From Spirometra erinaceieuropaei (taxonomy: Eukaryota; Platyhelminthes; Cestoda; Diphyllobothriidea; Diphyllobothriidae), in contig CACRXP010000067.1 in assembly GCA_902702965.1 (NCBI GenBank), forward strand, positions 322,393-386,392: a stretch of DNA of 64,000 bases, in the 5' to 3' direction. A program made the position numbers and the translations under genes. The notes beneath the pieces were generated by a model that was given only the letters and a program-made list of their open reading frames with translations, was not told where the DNA came from and ran no database searches. This document shows positions 46,988 to 57,574 of the stretch, in pieces. How positions within the stretch are numbered: position 1 is the stretch's first letter; each line of letters opens with the position of its first letter.

Positions 46988-47260
46988 TCATTGGAACGGC
47001 CTTTTTACATTAATTTTTTTGACTTGGCGTAGAAGTGGGTCCTTCGTCGTCGCACTTAGGATGTGCTCGGCTGTGTGAGGAACCTGTCGAATAAAGATCC
47101 TGAATTCTGCGACGCCTTGCGTCAGGTTTTGTGCTACCACATCTTTTTTGCTTAACTGGTTCAACGCGTCCGGGGCTCTTAATGTCTGCGTGTGTACGTA
47201 ATTAAGAGTCAAATCATGTTTGAGGATGCATTTTGTGCACCGCTGGATACGTTTCGCCAC
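46988..47260 (-). pseudogene. Gypsy RNase H end and linker
   Basis: The frame starts RIQRCTKCILKHDLTLNYV and continues TLRAPDALNQLSKKD. This corresponds to the RIQRWA-L--YDY-I-Y-----N--AD-LSR segment at the end of gypsy RNase H. The ADALSR site reads PDALNQ. It sits in the expected place between RNase H and integrase. Confidence 0.75.
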
Positions 47261-47326
47261 ATTCTGTGGTATGCCACTTTTCGCTGTTATCTTATTCTGC
47301 CTTTGTTGGTGACCTGTCGGCAGCCA

Positions 47327-47521
47327 TCAGATGTTGTAATTTTTTTCCACATTAATGTGAAGTAAGGCTGCGCCTATTCTACAGTCAGAGGCATCAGTCT
47401 GGGGGATCGTTTTGTCTCTGAACTCGAAATGGGAGATCATTTCTGAATGATTTAGCATGGACACTATCATCATTCTAGCTTCTTGGCACTCCACTGTCCA
47501 TAAAAGTGTTGCTTTTTGCAC
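47327..47521 (-). pseudogene. Gypsy RNase H start fragment
   Basis: The frame LLWTVECQEARMM, IPQTDASDCRIGAALLH matches the end of RT and start of RNase H (F-W-EC--AF, then TDASD-GIGAVL). The catalytic Asp in TDASD is present. Upstream RT is absent: the element breaks off about 170 bases before exon B copy 2. Confidence 0.82.
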
Positions 47522-47694
47522 AAAGGCTGATTAACACGCCTACATTTTGTGTAATAGACGCATACATGAAATCTTGAAGAATGTTGTCGTGAGGTACCAA
47601 TTTGGAACAAGAAATCCACAAAACATCGCGGATTTTAGTGTGGAACACTGCACTATACCGTAACCTACACCAATTTAAAATAAACAAAGTAAAT

Positions 47695-47985
47695 TTACAC
47701 TAAGCATGATATTGCTGGGGTATTTGAAAAGGCCTGGGTCGCAAGCTGTCCAAGAATGGAAAGAGTATATTGCCTCCATGTATTCATCATGCGGAGTGAT
47801 CCCATCATATGCTGCAATGTCGTGATGTCAGTCAAGCTGGTAAATTGCAGCCCAGCAACACGCCACTCTCTCAGAGCTTGTCCAGAGCCGTAGAAATAAT
47901 GCATCTCTGCCACTGCACCTACATTCTGTAGGTCAGCATAGATCGAATCCTCAACCGTGTGTACGCGTAAGAAACCTATATTTGC
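47695..47985 (-). CDS. Exon B of the duplicated two-exon gene, copy 2
   Basis: Minus-strand exon with a strong acceptor (ttctgttatttttcag, AG at 47987-47986), 291 bases, phase 0, ending in a stop. Ninety-six residues align without gaps to exon B copy 1 (1740-2030). Its upstream partner is exon A copy 2 (49374-49627). The donor there ends on a complete codon, so A and B join in frame across a 1388-base intron. The segment AEMHYFYGSGQ followed by FTSLTDITTLQ has a helical, possibly DNA-binding look, but no family is named. Both paralogues keep the frame, which argues for a real protein. Confidence 0.72.
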   Translation of the reverse strand, partial: ANIGFLRVHTVEDSIYADLQNVGAVAEMHYFYGSGQALREWRVAGLQFTSLTDITTLQHMMGSLRMMNTWRQYTLSILGQLATQAFSNTPAISCLV

Positions 47986-48465
47986 CTGAAAAATAACAGA
48001 AAACGTATAGCTCTGTACGACACATACAAAAAAATCTCTAAACTTATAGACAATTAACGCATGTCGTTCTATATGGTTCAGTTTTTCCACAAAACGACAT
48101 TATAAACCTCACAAAATAGGGTACACTTTGAATTCATTAGAACATGGAGTTGTCCAAAAAAGAACATGCAATTTAAAGATAAAAACGGTTTCAAAATTTG
48201 GAATACATTTGCAAAGGCAAGTCTGCTGTATAGAGACAATAATTCGTTTAAATCCGAAAGAGGATTGATAATTCTTATGTGCGTCGTTAAGTCGCGAAAC
48301 AAATATGATAAACTTGTTTAATGCACTTTTGACAATGGCGTTTAATGTAAGCTTACGAATATTTTCGCAAATATATACACAAGATACGAGACCTCATCCA
48401 TGAAACATGATATAGACCAGACAGGTATAAAGGCTGAAGCAATCAAGACCAGCAGGAACGATCAA

Positions 48466-48520
48466 CAATTTACTGTGACGATGGAAACGAGAGCTTTTCC
48501 GAAACGTCAGTACAAATATT
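48466..48520 (+). ncRNA. Hammerhead-ribozyme-like motif H3
   Basis: Helix I TACT, core GTGACGA (C3 changed to G), helix II GGAAA with TTTCC closing a loop, then a perfect GAAACGTC and AGTA, which pairs with TACT. It lies in the intron of gene copy 2 with no PLE coding sequence attached, and is followed by (AT)n at ~48577-48593, so it is probably a solo PLE end. Confidence 0.55.
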
Positions 48521-48689
48521 ACTCTGTCCATAAATTCGCCCTATTTTATTCCTCCGAGGATGATGATGAACGCGATATGTATATATATATATATGCCTGC
48601 GAATTGTTGATTAGTTGTGCAATGACCTTAGCCGCTGATCAAAGGTCTCATTTTTCACTCGGTTGTGATCGTGTATACACAAATTTAGA

Positions 48690-48780
48690 ACGATTCTCAC
48701 CGGGATCGAACCTGAGGTGTTCCGCACATTGGGTTTAGGCATTATCACCTTGCCGACTCTTGCGGCCACTCCGGTCTAAG
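48690..48780 (-). repeat. tRNA-related fragment
   Basis: On the minus strand CAGGTTCGATCCCGG is an excellent B box, with a possible A-box-like stretch (gtcggcaaggtgat) about 45 bases upstream. A related sequence with GGTTCGATCTGCG is on the minus strand at ~50140-50180. It does not form a clean cloverleaf, so it is called a tRNA-derived repeat and not a tRNA gene. Confidence 0.5.
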
Positions 48781-49373
48781 TAACGTTTATCGTCCGCAAA
48801 ATTTGCTTTCAATGTTCGTTTGCAAGTTTATTTTTTTATTATGAATCGGATGGCTCGTAGTCCATTTCCTTTGAAAACACACTCATTTAGGGCGGTCAAA
48901 GGCTCCTTACTGAGAAAATTACACCGTCTGTCAAGGAAGTTTGGTGTGCGTAACAGTTTCTGTGTCCATATTTTGACATTACATATTTTCGTTCCATGGC
49001 GAGACTCAGATGGATACGACGGATATATCCTCGGCGAAATGCACGCGCTTACTTTGGAAACACGGAATTTCTGATCTCTTTATTGAGCACCGATGCAAAC
49101 GCGCAAGCCATGATTTGACCTCAAAGTACTGCAATTGAATATCCGTGGGGAGTAATGATTTTAGGTAATATTTGGACAGATTTTCTTATGTATATACTCC
49201 GTATGAACTTGCCAATTATTTCAAACGGCTTTCTTACCCTACACTACATATCTTCTTTGACTTATTTTAAACTTAACCGACAATTATTTCACAAAGATCC
49301 TTAGATAAGGTCAATTCACTTGGCAACCAATTTGGCAATGCGTTTAAAAAAATTCAAAATTTGATGTTAATAC

Positions 49374-49627
49374 CGTGCGATCGATTTCAAATTCCACATT
49401 AGGGAAGGTCAAGTTGCATGCCATTTTGAAGTAGTTTGCCTCCCGAACGTGAGTAACATAGAAGCATTGGTGCACCTGTGGATTGGCTGCTGTTGTCATG
49501 CGAAGTTCGGTTTTGCATCCCAGACTGTATTGCATGGAGGCACTGAATTCTTGCGAGCTTCCAAATCGCTTCTGAACAAATTGGTATAGGTGAAAACCTC
49601 TGTCTGAATCCGGGCAGAACGAGCCCA
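49374..49627 (-). CDS. Exon A of the duplicated two-exon gene, copy 2
   Basis: Minus-strand exon of 254 bases bounded by an acceptor (gtatgtgttcaag, AG at 49629-49628) and a donor (acg|gtatta, gt at 49373-49372). It enters two bases into a codon and leaves on a codon boundary, matching the phase-0 acceptor of exon B. It encodes CPDSDRGFHLYQFVQKRF, EFSASMQYS, ANPQVHQCFYVTHVREANYF and MACNLTFPNVEFEI. Alternating hydrophobic residues and two cysteines suggest a beta-rich fold, possibly extracellular; that is inference only. Upstream exons are expected above 49.7 kb but I could not find them. Confidence 0.72.
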
Positions 49628-49821
49628 CTTGAACACATACAATAGAAAAAGACATTTTGAGTAAGATTTTGCGCACGAATAAACATATAAGAGTTGGTTT
49701 CGATATGACCATCGTGCTGCACTCAACGCCCGATCATTTGACACAGCGCCTGGTGAGAAGCATACATATACTCTCAAATAGCAATTTCCCGAGGCAAACG
49801 ATTCGTTTCAGGTTTAATAGG

Positions 49822-49860
49822 TGTTATCAGGTAGGACCGAATCCCTCCCGGTAATGGCTG
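49822..49860 (+). repeat. tRNA-derived B-box fragment
   Basis: aggaccgaatccctcccgg is a degraded B-box half, in the same orientation and the same position relative to exon A as the fragment at 11715-11752. It may be part of the old duplication or a separate insertion. Confidence 0.4.
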
Positions 49861-50129
49861 CCTTACCATAATCGCCATACATGAGTAGTTCATTAATAAC
49901 CTGACCCTAGACTTCGTCAGTATTAATTCACCAGTCACTATTCTTATTGTGTGTGCAAGCCAGAGGGCTGACTGCGGTGAAAGCAGGCGGGATCCCAAGT
50001 GATGCGGCTTAGGAGGCAGAGTTGAGTATATTATATGTCATAGGTTGTAGGCTGGCCAATCGGCATACGCGATCTTGAGAGTTCGCGGTTACGTGTATAC
50101 GTTTTGATGTCTATGGTCCGTCAAGAAGC

Positions 50130-50200
50130 AACTTAGAACGCAGATCGAACCTAAGGTCGTTGTGTGAATAATTGCCCTACTTAATCTAAGCTCTAGTTCT
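50130..50200 (-). repeat. tRNA-related fragment, pair with 48690-48780
   Basis: The minus strand reads acctt-AGGTTCGATCTGCG followed by ttctaag, colinear with CAGGTTCGATCCCGG...ttctaa in the other copy. The rest is decayed. Confidence 0.4.
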
Positions 50201-50204
50201 TAGA

Positions 50205-51420
50205 ATGCGAGGTTAAGTTAGCTTAGCTACCGCGTGCATAGAAATTGACCGACCTACTAAAAATTCAGATTTATTTCCGAAGTCATCATTCAGACCAATA
50301 TTACAGGGTTTATGGATGCTCATATGAGAAAAGTAAAGTAGTTTGAGGGAGCCAGTGGATGTTTGAGTTTAAAAGAAAGTGATTTCGCTGACAATCATAA
50401 AGTGAGTGGAGATGTGAACAAACAGATTGGACAGCAACCAATTTTCACTCTGAAGCATGCTTAGGAAGCATTCTGTACCTTCTGATTACTGGTGCATAAA
50501 TAGTTAACAAATTAAATAACACAAAGTCTATGGTGACCGTCCCAAAAATAGATGTTTGACTGTCAGGTGTGTTTCCGTTATCTGCGAACAGCGTCAACGA
50601 GATCACTACTACTGTGCAATGTTTGGACTGACGATTTGTTCCACAGTTATTTTCCATAAGAGCTAAAACGCTAAATAATCACGGTCATTCCATTCAACTA
50701 CTCAAAAGGATTGTTTACGGAAGAGGACGTTCTACTCCCTGATAATATCGCGCCTTATATGTAGGTTCATGTACTGACACACTAAACGCACGTATTAATT
50801 TGGAATAACCGGTCACATAGCAGCACATTGGCTTATTGCACATGATCGTTCTACTACAATAATTACAAAAATAACTACTGAGAAAAACTAAGTAGGAAGT
50901 GCTTTTGGCCTGTGCGGTTGCAGACAGATATATGTTTGCGCCATGTTAACATGATTTTCTCAATGCTTTTTTTTAACTGTATCCATGCTTTTTCCTCTGA
51001 AAAATTCTTGAACCAGAAGGGAATGTCAGGCGTCCTTATGTTTTTTCTTTCATTAGACTGAACTGACCGGAAACGGCGGCACCGCGCAGTATATTTAAAA
51101 TCGATAGCAAATCATTTGATTTTAGCTAGTATGTCATACGTAATTAAACGCATTGCGAAATGCAGAGTGTTTCAAATTGGCTTTCACTGCGCTGCAATTT
51201 GAGGGCCAACTTTTCGTTGTACAGATTTGGTCGACATAAGCTTCCAAAAGCCGCACGACAACAGTAGTTAGACATTGTTTACCCAAAAACACATTTTCCC
51301 AATCCATGGCGTCCGATGACCATTGATTTTACTGGTCACATGTATACGTACGTTTGTAAATTACTATCTACACTTTAAGCGGAAGATGCAGGAATCCCAA
51401 AGACGTACGTGCCAATAAGG
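50205..51420. other. No recognisable gene
   Basis: AT-rich. An open frame at 50445-50657 (minus) has no motif. Upstream exons of gene copy 2 would be expected around here but none could be defended. Confidence 0.5.
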
Positions 51421-51424
51421 AAAA

Positions 51425-51665
51425 AACTCACTTACATAAAATGTTTCTGTTGGCACTGACTGCATGAAACAGCGTGAAAAGTGTCAACTGAAAGATGACT
51501 TCTTTGCGCGACATGTCTTGCCTAGGTAGCAGCACGCTCAAATGCCTTAGCTTTTATGAGCTTTGCTAGGCGATGGTCATTGTACAGAGTAAATGGTGGT
51601 GCATATTGCAGGCAGACGCCACTTGCTTCACCAATCATAAGACCAACACACTGAAGACATTATCC
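51425..51665. repeat. Dispersed repeat, pair with 15345-15640
   Basis: Partner of the repeat at 15345. It starts cttacataaaatgtttctgt and shares colinear blocks, with moderate divergence. Confidence 0.6.
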
Positions 51666-51669
51666 GCAT

Positions 51670-52800
51670 TGTAAGTAGAAAATACTTTGTCATCAGTGCA
51701 TCTGAGAGGTTTTCAAATATGCTAAATGTCAAAGTATGATTGGGGCAATTGGTGCATAGTGTATTATTTTTCTCTGTTTTAAGAACATTACTGAATGCTT
51801 GCCTGAAAGGTGATATGTGAAAAAGTATTTCTTGAATTAAACGCCATTAATTTAAACGAATCACTTGACATGTAAAAAATATATGCAGATATGTCAATTT
51901 TCAGCCAGGTTTTCGTCCGTGAAAATTATTTACTCAAACCGTCCAAGAAAAACTTATTCACATAATAGACCCCCTTGTCGCATGACAGTTTTTAACACGT
52001 CCGCCTGCAATGCGTGCATTTTTACTGACTTAAAATGTTTGGCGGCTCTATATGTTTTCACTTTTTTTAAACACAGAACATATCTGGTAACCTTTAAGAA
52101 AAAATTGATGCTCAACAGGTGATTGTAACCAACATCACCATCACCGACACCAACATCACCACCATCACCATCACCATTATCATTTTCGGGCGATTCCAAA
52201 CCGCGTCCCAGTCAGCGACTTGAAGTCAGCAGGACGGCGTCCGAGATAGCTAAATACACACTTATCAAATATTTGAGCCTCAGCAGATTATGTAATTCTG
52301 CTCGAAACATAAGTTGGAAACGGTCATCCAATTCGTTGAAGATTATTCAGCCTCAAATAGGCCCTATCCAGGTTTCCTTCGAAGATTTTATATTCGGATT
52401 GTGTGGTAGTAATCACGGATTTCGTAAGTGGAGCCGACATAAACGTTAACAATTATCGTCCACAGCATCGCTCTTAGTCGCTTTCAGGTTCGTCAGAAGT
52501 TCGAGAAAACCTTATAAAATGGCTTTACGCGTTTACTATGTGGTTAGCAGACGATCAGATACATGCAGTCGCAAGCTAGTCAAATAAGTGCTTTTTAGGA
52601 ATAAGGCCAGTCATTTGGGATGTAAGTAGTGGATTTCTCAGTAATTGTTCCGACAAGCATTTCTAAGTGCCTGCACAGGAGCAGACGAGAAACTGGAGCG
52701 CATCTCATGTCAGACCTTATCGCTCACGGTCTATTGGCAGCTAATGTTCACAAAAGAGTATCTCAGAAAACCATTTTGAGCTTTTATAAGCGTGACTTCT
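51670..52800. other. AT-rich DNA with a CACCAT microsatellite
   Basis: Apart from an imperfect caccat/accatc tract at ~52128-52185, nothing is recognisable. The open frames at 51865-52122 and 51954-52199 partly read this tract and are not called. Confidence 0.55.
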
Positions 52801-52807
52801 AAATAAC

Positions 52808-53030
52808 ATGTCGCGACTTCGAGCTTCAGGTGTTCCGCACATGGGCGTGGGATATGGCTGGTTGACGACGGCTATTAAGCCAGAACTGACCATTCTAGTC
52901 TCCCTTATCTCTTTTTGGTAATGCCATTCTGCCTACATCATGCGCTGCTGTGCGTCTGTGGTTGGGATAGAGAGAAAGCACGTAAGGCACAAGGGAACGA
53001 GTGAGTTCCGTAAGGACGATCGGTAAGCGT
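52808..53030 (+). mobile_element. tRNA-headed SINE-like repeat, copy c (5'-truncated)
   Basis: Starts at the B-box region (tcgcgacttcgagc) and continues with the shared body: gacgacggctattaagccag, cctacatcatgcgctgctg, cacaagggaacgagtg, and gacgatcggtaagcg. The A-box half is missing. Confidence 0.7.
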
Positions 53031-53337
53031 CCCCAACCATTGTCGATGTCTTTTTATTCTTAAGGTTCCATACGCAAGCATGAGCGTGGAGTCACAAATA
53101 TAAATGACTGCATCCATGCATAATGCGAGCATGATAGTTTCATTAATGTTATTGAAGTTCTGAGACTCGAGATGGAATTAGGTAACACGTAGGAGACGCA
53201 GAAAATACAGGCTGATTGTTATTGTACTTGTACATTTTAATACGCACTAAGTCTTTGCGAAGTGCGAAAAATGTGTCCACTGGTTCCAAAAGCACGCTTT
53301 AGTATTTAAAGAATGGAGTCGCCATGCTACGGCATCC

Positions 53338-54845
53338 CTATTCACGCCCCTCCCCTTCATCCAGGGTCGTTGCACATGGTCTGTTGGTTGCTTGATGACC
53401 GACGCTCACGTCGTTAATTGCTGCAATGGCATCACGTGCGTTGGATATTGATGTGATGATTGCTCGACCATCTGACGCATCGACCCTGGTGTTAGGAAGA
53501 GTGTTCACCTGTGCACTCCCCGTGGGGCCAATTACTTCGCCTAGTCGAAGTCTCAGCACCGAATATGGAAAGGGAAAATCATTGCAATTTCTAATCGACT
53601 GAAGGCCAGTAAACCATGATTCAAGTAGCTCCCGTCCCACGCGGTTGTCACCTCTTGCGAGAATTTCGGTCTTATCGAATTTGAATGCTTATCCGGATCT
53701 CGTCGAATGAGCCGCAACTTGGGAACTGGCGCCATTTCTCCGCACCGCTGCACCCTGTTTGACCATTAGCTTCCGGAGCTATCTTCCGGTTTCTTTGACG
53801 TAGTTACTTTGACCGCAACTGCACCAGATCCGATAAATTACTTCAGACGTTTCTTGCCGTGGAAGTGGGAATTTTAGTCCATTAACTTACGCCTGATGGT
53901 TGCCTCCGCTCTGCATGCAACTCCAAACCCAAGTGGTGCGAGGAGGCGGTCGACAGCTTCCGCAACCGAAATGTGGTGTCCATGCGGTATGACCCTTCGT
54001 CCGTTTTGTGTATGTTCCGGTTAACAAAAATGTGCGGGTAGACGTTGACTTCGAAGACCCGCCGGAAGTTCTGTTGTTCAGCAATTTTTCCTTCCAGCTC
54101 TCTAAGTGTGTTTTGATACGCCGATAGAACGCGTATACACAACTGCGTTTGTAGCTGATTGGCTAGTTGCTGTTGAAGTTCAGTTCTTACATCGTATCTG
54201 TCGCTTTCCAGAACAATTTGGTATTTATTCCCCCACAATCATTGTGGCATATAAGAACATCCAGGAAGGCCGGCTTGTTGGTCGCTTAGTCTTTCATCGC
54301 TAATTGTACGTCCATATGGACCGCATTCAGATGTTCCTTAAACGTTATCAGTTGATCACGGTCGATAAAAACGAAGGTTTCATCCACAATCCAGGCCCAG
54401 AACTTCGGTTTGTGGTGTTGAAAGACCAACGACTGTAACCGTTGTAGGATCGCTTCGGCGATGAATCCCAAAATCGGCAAACCCACTGATGTGTCCTTCA
54501 CCTGTTCGTATATTGTCCCATCAAACGTGAAATATGTCCCGAGACAGAACATAAGAGACTGAAGAATTTGAGCGTGTCTAAAACAATTCTCCGTTATGTA
54601 GTATTTGCTTCGTAAAGGCAGCTCTATTGTCTCGATCGCTAGGTCGTGTGGAATAGAAGTAAAATGGATGCTACTTTAAAAGATTCCATGACCTAGTTTG
54701 GGTAGACACTTACCCCTATGAGTTTCTCCAGGAAATGTGCTGACGATTAAGCGATCACGAACTTGAAACGCCCCAACAGCTACATAGCCAGTCCGAACGT
54801 TGAAGTACCTTTAAGCGATACAATAGATCGGATAAGAGCGACGAC
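53338..54845 (-). pseudogene. PLE family D copy D2, inverted half: RT palm through GIY-YIG and C terminus
   Basis: Read leftward from 54845: ALIRSIVSLKGTSTFGLAM, a motif A remnant (~54670), then the frame 54552-54286 with YFTFDGTIYEQVKDTSVGLP, GFIAEAILQRL and WAWIVDETFVFI, where the catalytic YVDD reads IVDE. It continues into the left arm with a nuclease block SCGQSNYVKETGR and the C-terminal frame ending at 53338. No N-terminal part is present on this strand. Stops and catalytic loss make it inactive. Confidence 0.88.
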
Positions 54846-54873
54846 TGTGTGCACCCTATAGAGCCCTGTTAAC

Positions 54874-55869
54874 ATGATTGCAGCTGAGGAATTAATTTTT
54901 AGTCAGACAAAGACAACAGAGGAGACCAAGAGCCTCATAAAACGCAAAGTGTCGTCTCCCCTGATGACCCAAAGGCCGCAGGATGTGCTTTCCAAGGCCA
55001 ACCGTGATTACATTCCAGAAATCATGGCCGACAAAGACGTGGTCGTCGTGCCAGCGAACAAGGAACGCTGCACGGTTGAACTGGACAGGACATAATACCT
55101 TCAAAAAACCAGAGGTTTACAAAAGGACAGAAAGTTCAATGCCCATGTGCATCGACTCCTATAAAAACGCTGACACGTGAAATTAGTGCTATCTTGTTTG
55201 CCTTGGAGTTCTCACGCAAGCACTTACATACGTCAAGACCGTTGCGAAAGCTGTCGACCGCCTCCTCGCACCACTTGGGTTTGGAGTTGCATGCAGACCG
55301 GAGGCAACAATCAGGCGTAAGTTAATGGACTAAAATTCCCACTTCCATGGCAAGAAACGTCTGAAGTAATTTATCGGATCTGGTGCAGTTGCGGTCAAAG
55401 TAACTACGTCAAAGAAACCGGAAGATAGCTCCGGAAGCTAATGGTCAAACAGGGTGCAGCGGTGCGGAGAAATGGCGCCAGTTCCCAAGTTGCGGCTCAT
55501 TCGACGAGATCCGGATAAGCATTCAAATTCGATAAGACCGAAATTCTCGCAAGAGGTGACAACCGCGTGGGACGGGAGCTACTTGAATCATGGTTTACTG
55601 GCCTTCAGTCGATTAGAAATTGCAATGATTTTCCCTTTCCATATTCGGTGCTGAGACTTCGACTAGGCGAAGTAATTGGCCCCGCGGGGAGTGCACAGGT
55701 GAACACTCTTCCTAACACCAGGGTCGATGCGTCAGATGGTCGAGCAATCATCACATCAATATCCAACGCACGTGATGCCATTGCAGCAATTAACGACGTG
55801 AGCGTCGGTCATCAAGCAACCAACAGACCATGTGCAACGACCCTGGATGAAGGGGAGGGGCGTGAATAG
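54874..55869 (+). pseudogene. PLE family D copy D2, forward half: N terminus joined to C terminus, RT palm missing
   Basis: The N-terminal block (PLMTQRPQDVLSKANRDYIP, ADKDVVVVPANKERCTVELD) is followed by sequence matching D1 up to about ALEF. It then jumps at ~55220 directly to LRKLSTASSHHLGLELHA, the nuclease block and the C-terminal frame 55567-55869. The whole RT palm is absent here, and is found only in the inverted half. Confidence 0.85.
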
Positions 55870-55943
55870 GGATGCCGTACCCTGACGACTGCATCCTTTA
55901 AATACTGCAGCCCCTGGTGCATGAATCACCCGTATCTGCCGTT

Positions 55944-55985
55944 GTCTCTTATGATGGGTTCGCGGAGGAATCAGAAACATCTGTC
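55944..55985 (+). ncRNA. Hammerhead-ribozyme-like motif H6 (decayed)
   Basis: The position matches H5 in D1, but the core reads CTTATGA and the 3' part AGAAACATC. The element tail continues to ~56030 (gcgattgtgtcttcc). The left arm of D2 ends before this motif. Confidence 0.4.
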
Positions 55986-56039
55986 TAAAACAGCCGTTGC
56001 CTCAGCGATTGTGTCTTCCTTTTTCAGAATTTTATTTGT

Positions 56040-57390
56040 TTGTATATGTGCATCTAAATCTATCATTTGCCGACGAAGACCACGATAGCGCTGCTCTGAT
56101 CTTATCAGAATTGAAGAAGTTGCCATTTTAGGCTGATATTATAGCAAGAAAGTTTTGGACGTAGAGAAGACGTTACCATCATAACTTTAATATCTTCTTA
56201 ACGCACCTTAACTAAGTGTGATTGCAAAAACTACTTTTCATTTACCGCCAACTTTAATCAAAATCTTCAAAGATAGTATTTCGTAGCCGTTCCTGTTTAA
56301 AGTGTGAGGTTATGGGGTTAGATTTGGAGGTTGGATGAAAGATATATGGTTAGAGTTTTGTTTACGCTGAGCTGCTAGGGCTTGTTTTTAGGTTTATGAC
56401 TTATGATTTGTAGTCGGAGTTAAACAACGTGTTAGATGAAGGGTCTACATTTACGAGTAAGTGTTCAGGACTTGATTTTGGGTAAATGGTTAGGGTTAAG
56501 ATATAGTGCTAGACCACGTCTTACCGACAGTTCCGCATGACCGGATGGCTGGAGCTTGTCAAATGCAGTTGTGGCGACTGAATAAGATCAGACATGCAAG
56601 TTTATTGTCTTTCTGGCTTAACAATGCAGCGTTTTATCCGTATGGCAGAATTTTTACATATGGTGTTTGTACATTATTTTTTGACCGTTACTCTCGATGC
56701 GATTCCTAATAATGATTTACGATAAAGTGTTCGTAAGAATTTATACAATTTGCTGTGATTACTTGCATTATGCCTAATCTTCGTTCTGCCTATCATCCTA
56801 TTCAAAACAAGCCATACACAACATTTATTTATGGCATTTCTAATAGGCTTCGTCATCTCAGTTGTTGTCCACGACCATATCGTTGCCAGAAGTACATAGG
56901 TACCCCTCCACTCCCCAATTTCATATTGAATTGTGCAACTCTGACAAAAGCATCTGTTATTCGCTTCATTATTAACAACACGGCGACAACGGTGGACATG
57001 AGCACGTGTCCTTAGCTTGACGATGAATTAATGAGGAATGTCTTCGGGCAACTCCAAAATGTAGCCAAATAGAATAAATTAAGGCATTTTCCGACACAAT
57101 TCCCTAAACAAGATATCTAAAGAGGGCTCTGTGGCATTGAGTGAGATGTTGGAAAAATCTGAGTGAAGACTCGGCTCATTAGCCCTCAACAGCAATCTAC
57201 CTGAAGATCCCCATTATACGTCTGGTATTAGTCAAACAAACCCATGGTTCTCGGGCGTACCGCAGAGGTGAATATACAATCTTGATAGCAACGAGACCCA
57301 TAGAAGGTTGAAAGCACCCATAAAAATATCCAATATTTGTTTTTTGTTCACTTAAAAAATGAATGAGCAGCGTGTTCGTCTGTTTTCTGT
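56040..57390. other. No recognisable gene
   Basis: AT-rich. The frame 56755-57015 (plus) and others lack motifs. Around 56330-56500 the sequence is rich in ggtta/gggtta words but has no array. Confidence 0.5.
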
Positions 57391-57572
57391 AGACTGACGT
57401 CGACAGTTTACCGTCTGGCTGGCGGCAGACGAGAACATCCAAAAATGAAAGTTTGTCTCCGCTTCTTTTTCCATCGTGAACTGTAGGTCGGAAGAAGAAG
57501 TGGAGAGCAAACTTTCATTTTTGGATGTTCTAATCTGCCGCCAACCAGACGGTAAACTTGCGATATCAGTCA
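57391..57572. pseudogene. Palindromic PLE fragment (LPFLDV region in both orientations)
   Basis: The minus strand at ~57442-57391 encodes DVLVCRQPDGKLSTSVYRK. The plus strand at ~57509-57572 encodes LSFLDVLICRQPDGKL. The DNA arms (57391-57453 and 57509-57572) are reverse complements with a few changes around a ~55-base centre, where the minus strand continues into LQFTMEKEAE. FLDVLV...DG-L-TSVYRK is the PLE segment just after the RT palm, so this is a head-to-head remnant of a PLE family. Confidence 0.75.
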
Positions 57573-57574
57573 TT

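Larger units (their letters stand above)
44422..47525 (-). mobile_element. Decayed Ty3/gypsy-type LTR retrotransposon remnant
   Basis: Read leftward, RNase H (47521-47327), the RNase H-integrase linker (47260-46988) and the integrase core (46739-46515) occur in the order normal for gypsy pol. They are followed by integrase C-terminal-like sequence, a second integrase fragment (~45735-45605) and further open frames (45115-44422) of unclear identity. No LTRs or RT palm motifs were found, so both ends are uncertain. Confidence 0.75.
53301..55906. repeat. Near-perfect 666-bp inverted repeat (arms 53301-53966 and 55241-55906)
   Basis: The two arms are equal in length and almost identical as reverse complements. 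The 100-codon frame in each arm differs by one residue (T versus A in VIGP-GSAQV), and the 66-codon frame is identical. The outermost ~40 bases diverge more. The 1274-base centre holds a minus-strand RT fragment and a plus-strand N-terminal fragment. This is the terminal structure of PLE copy D2. Confidence 0.93.

Noticed and set aside
48690..48780. Functional tRNA gene
   Set aside because: Good B box but no convincing cloverleaf or anticodon arm; called a tRNA-derived repeat.
56330..56500. Interstitial telomere repeat
   Set aside because: ggttaggg-like words occur but no tandem array.
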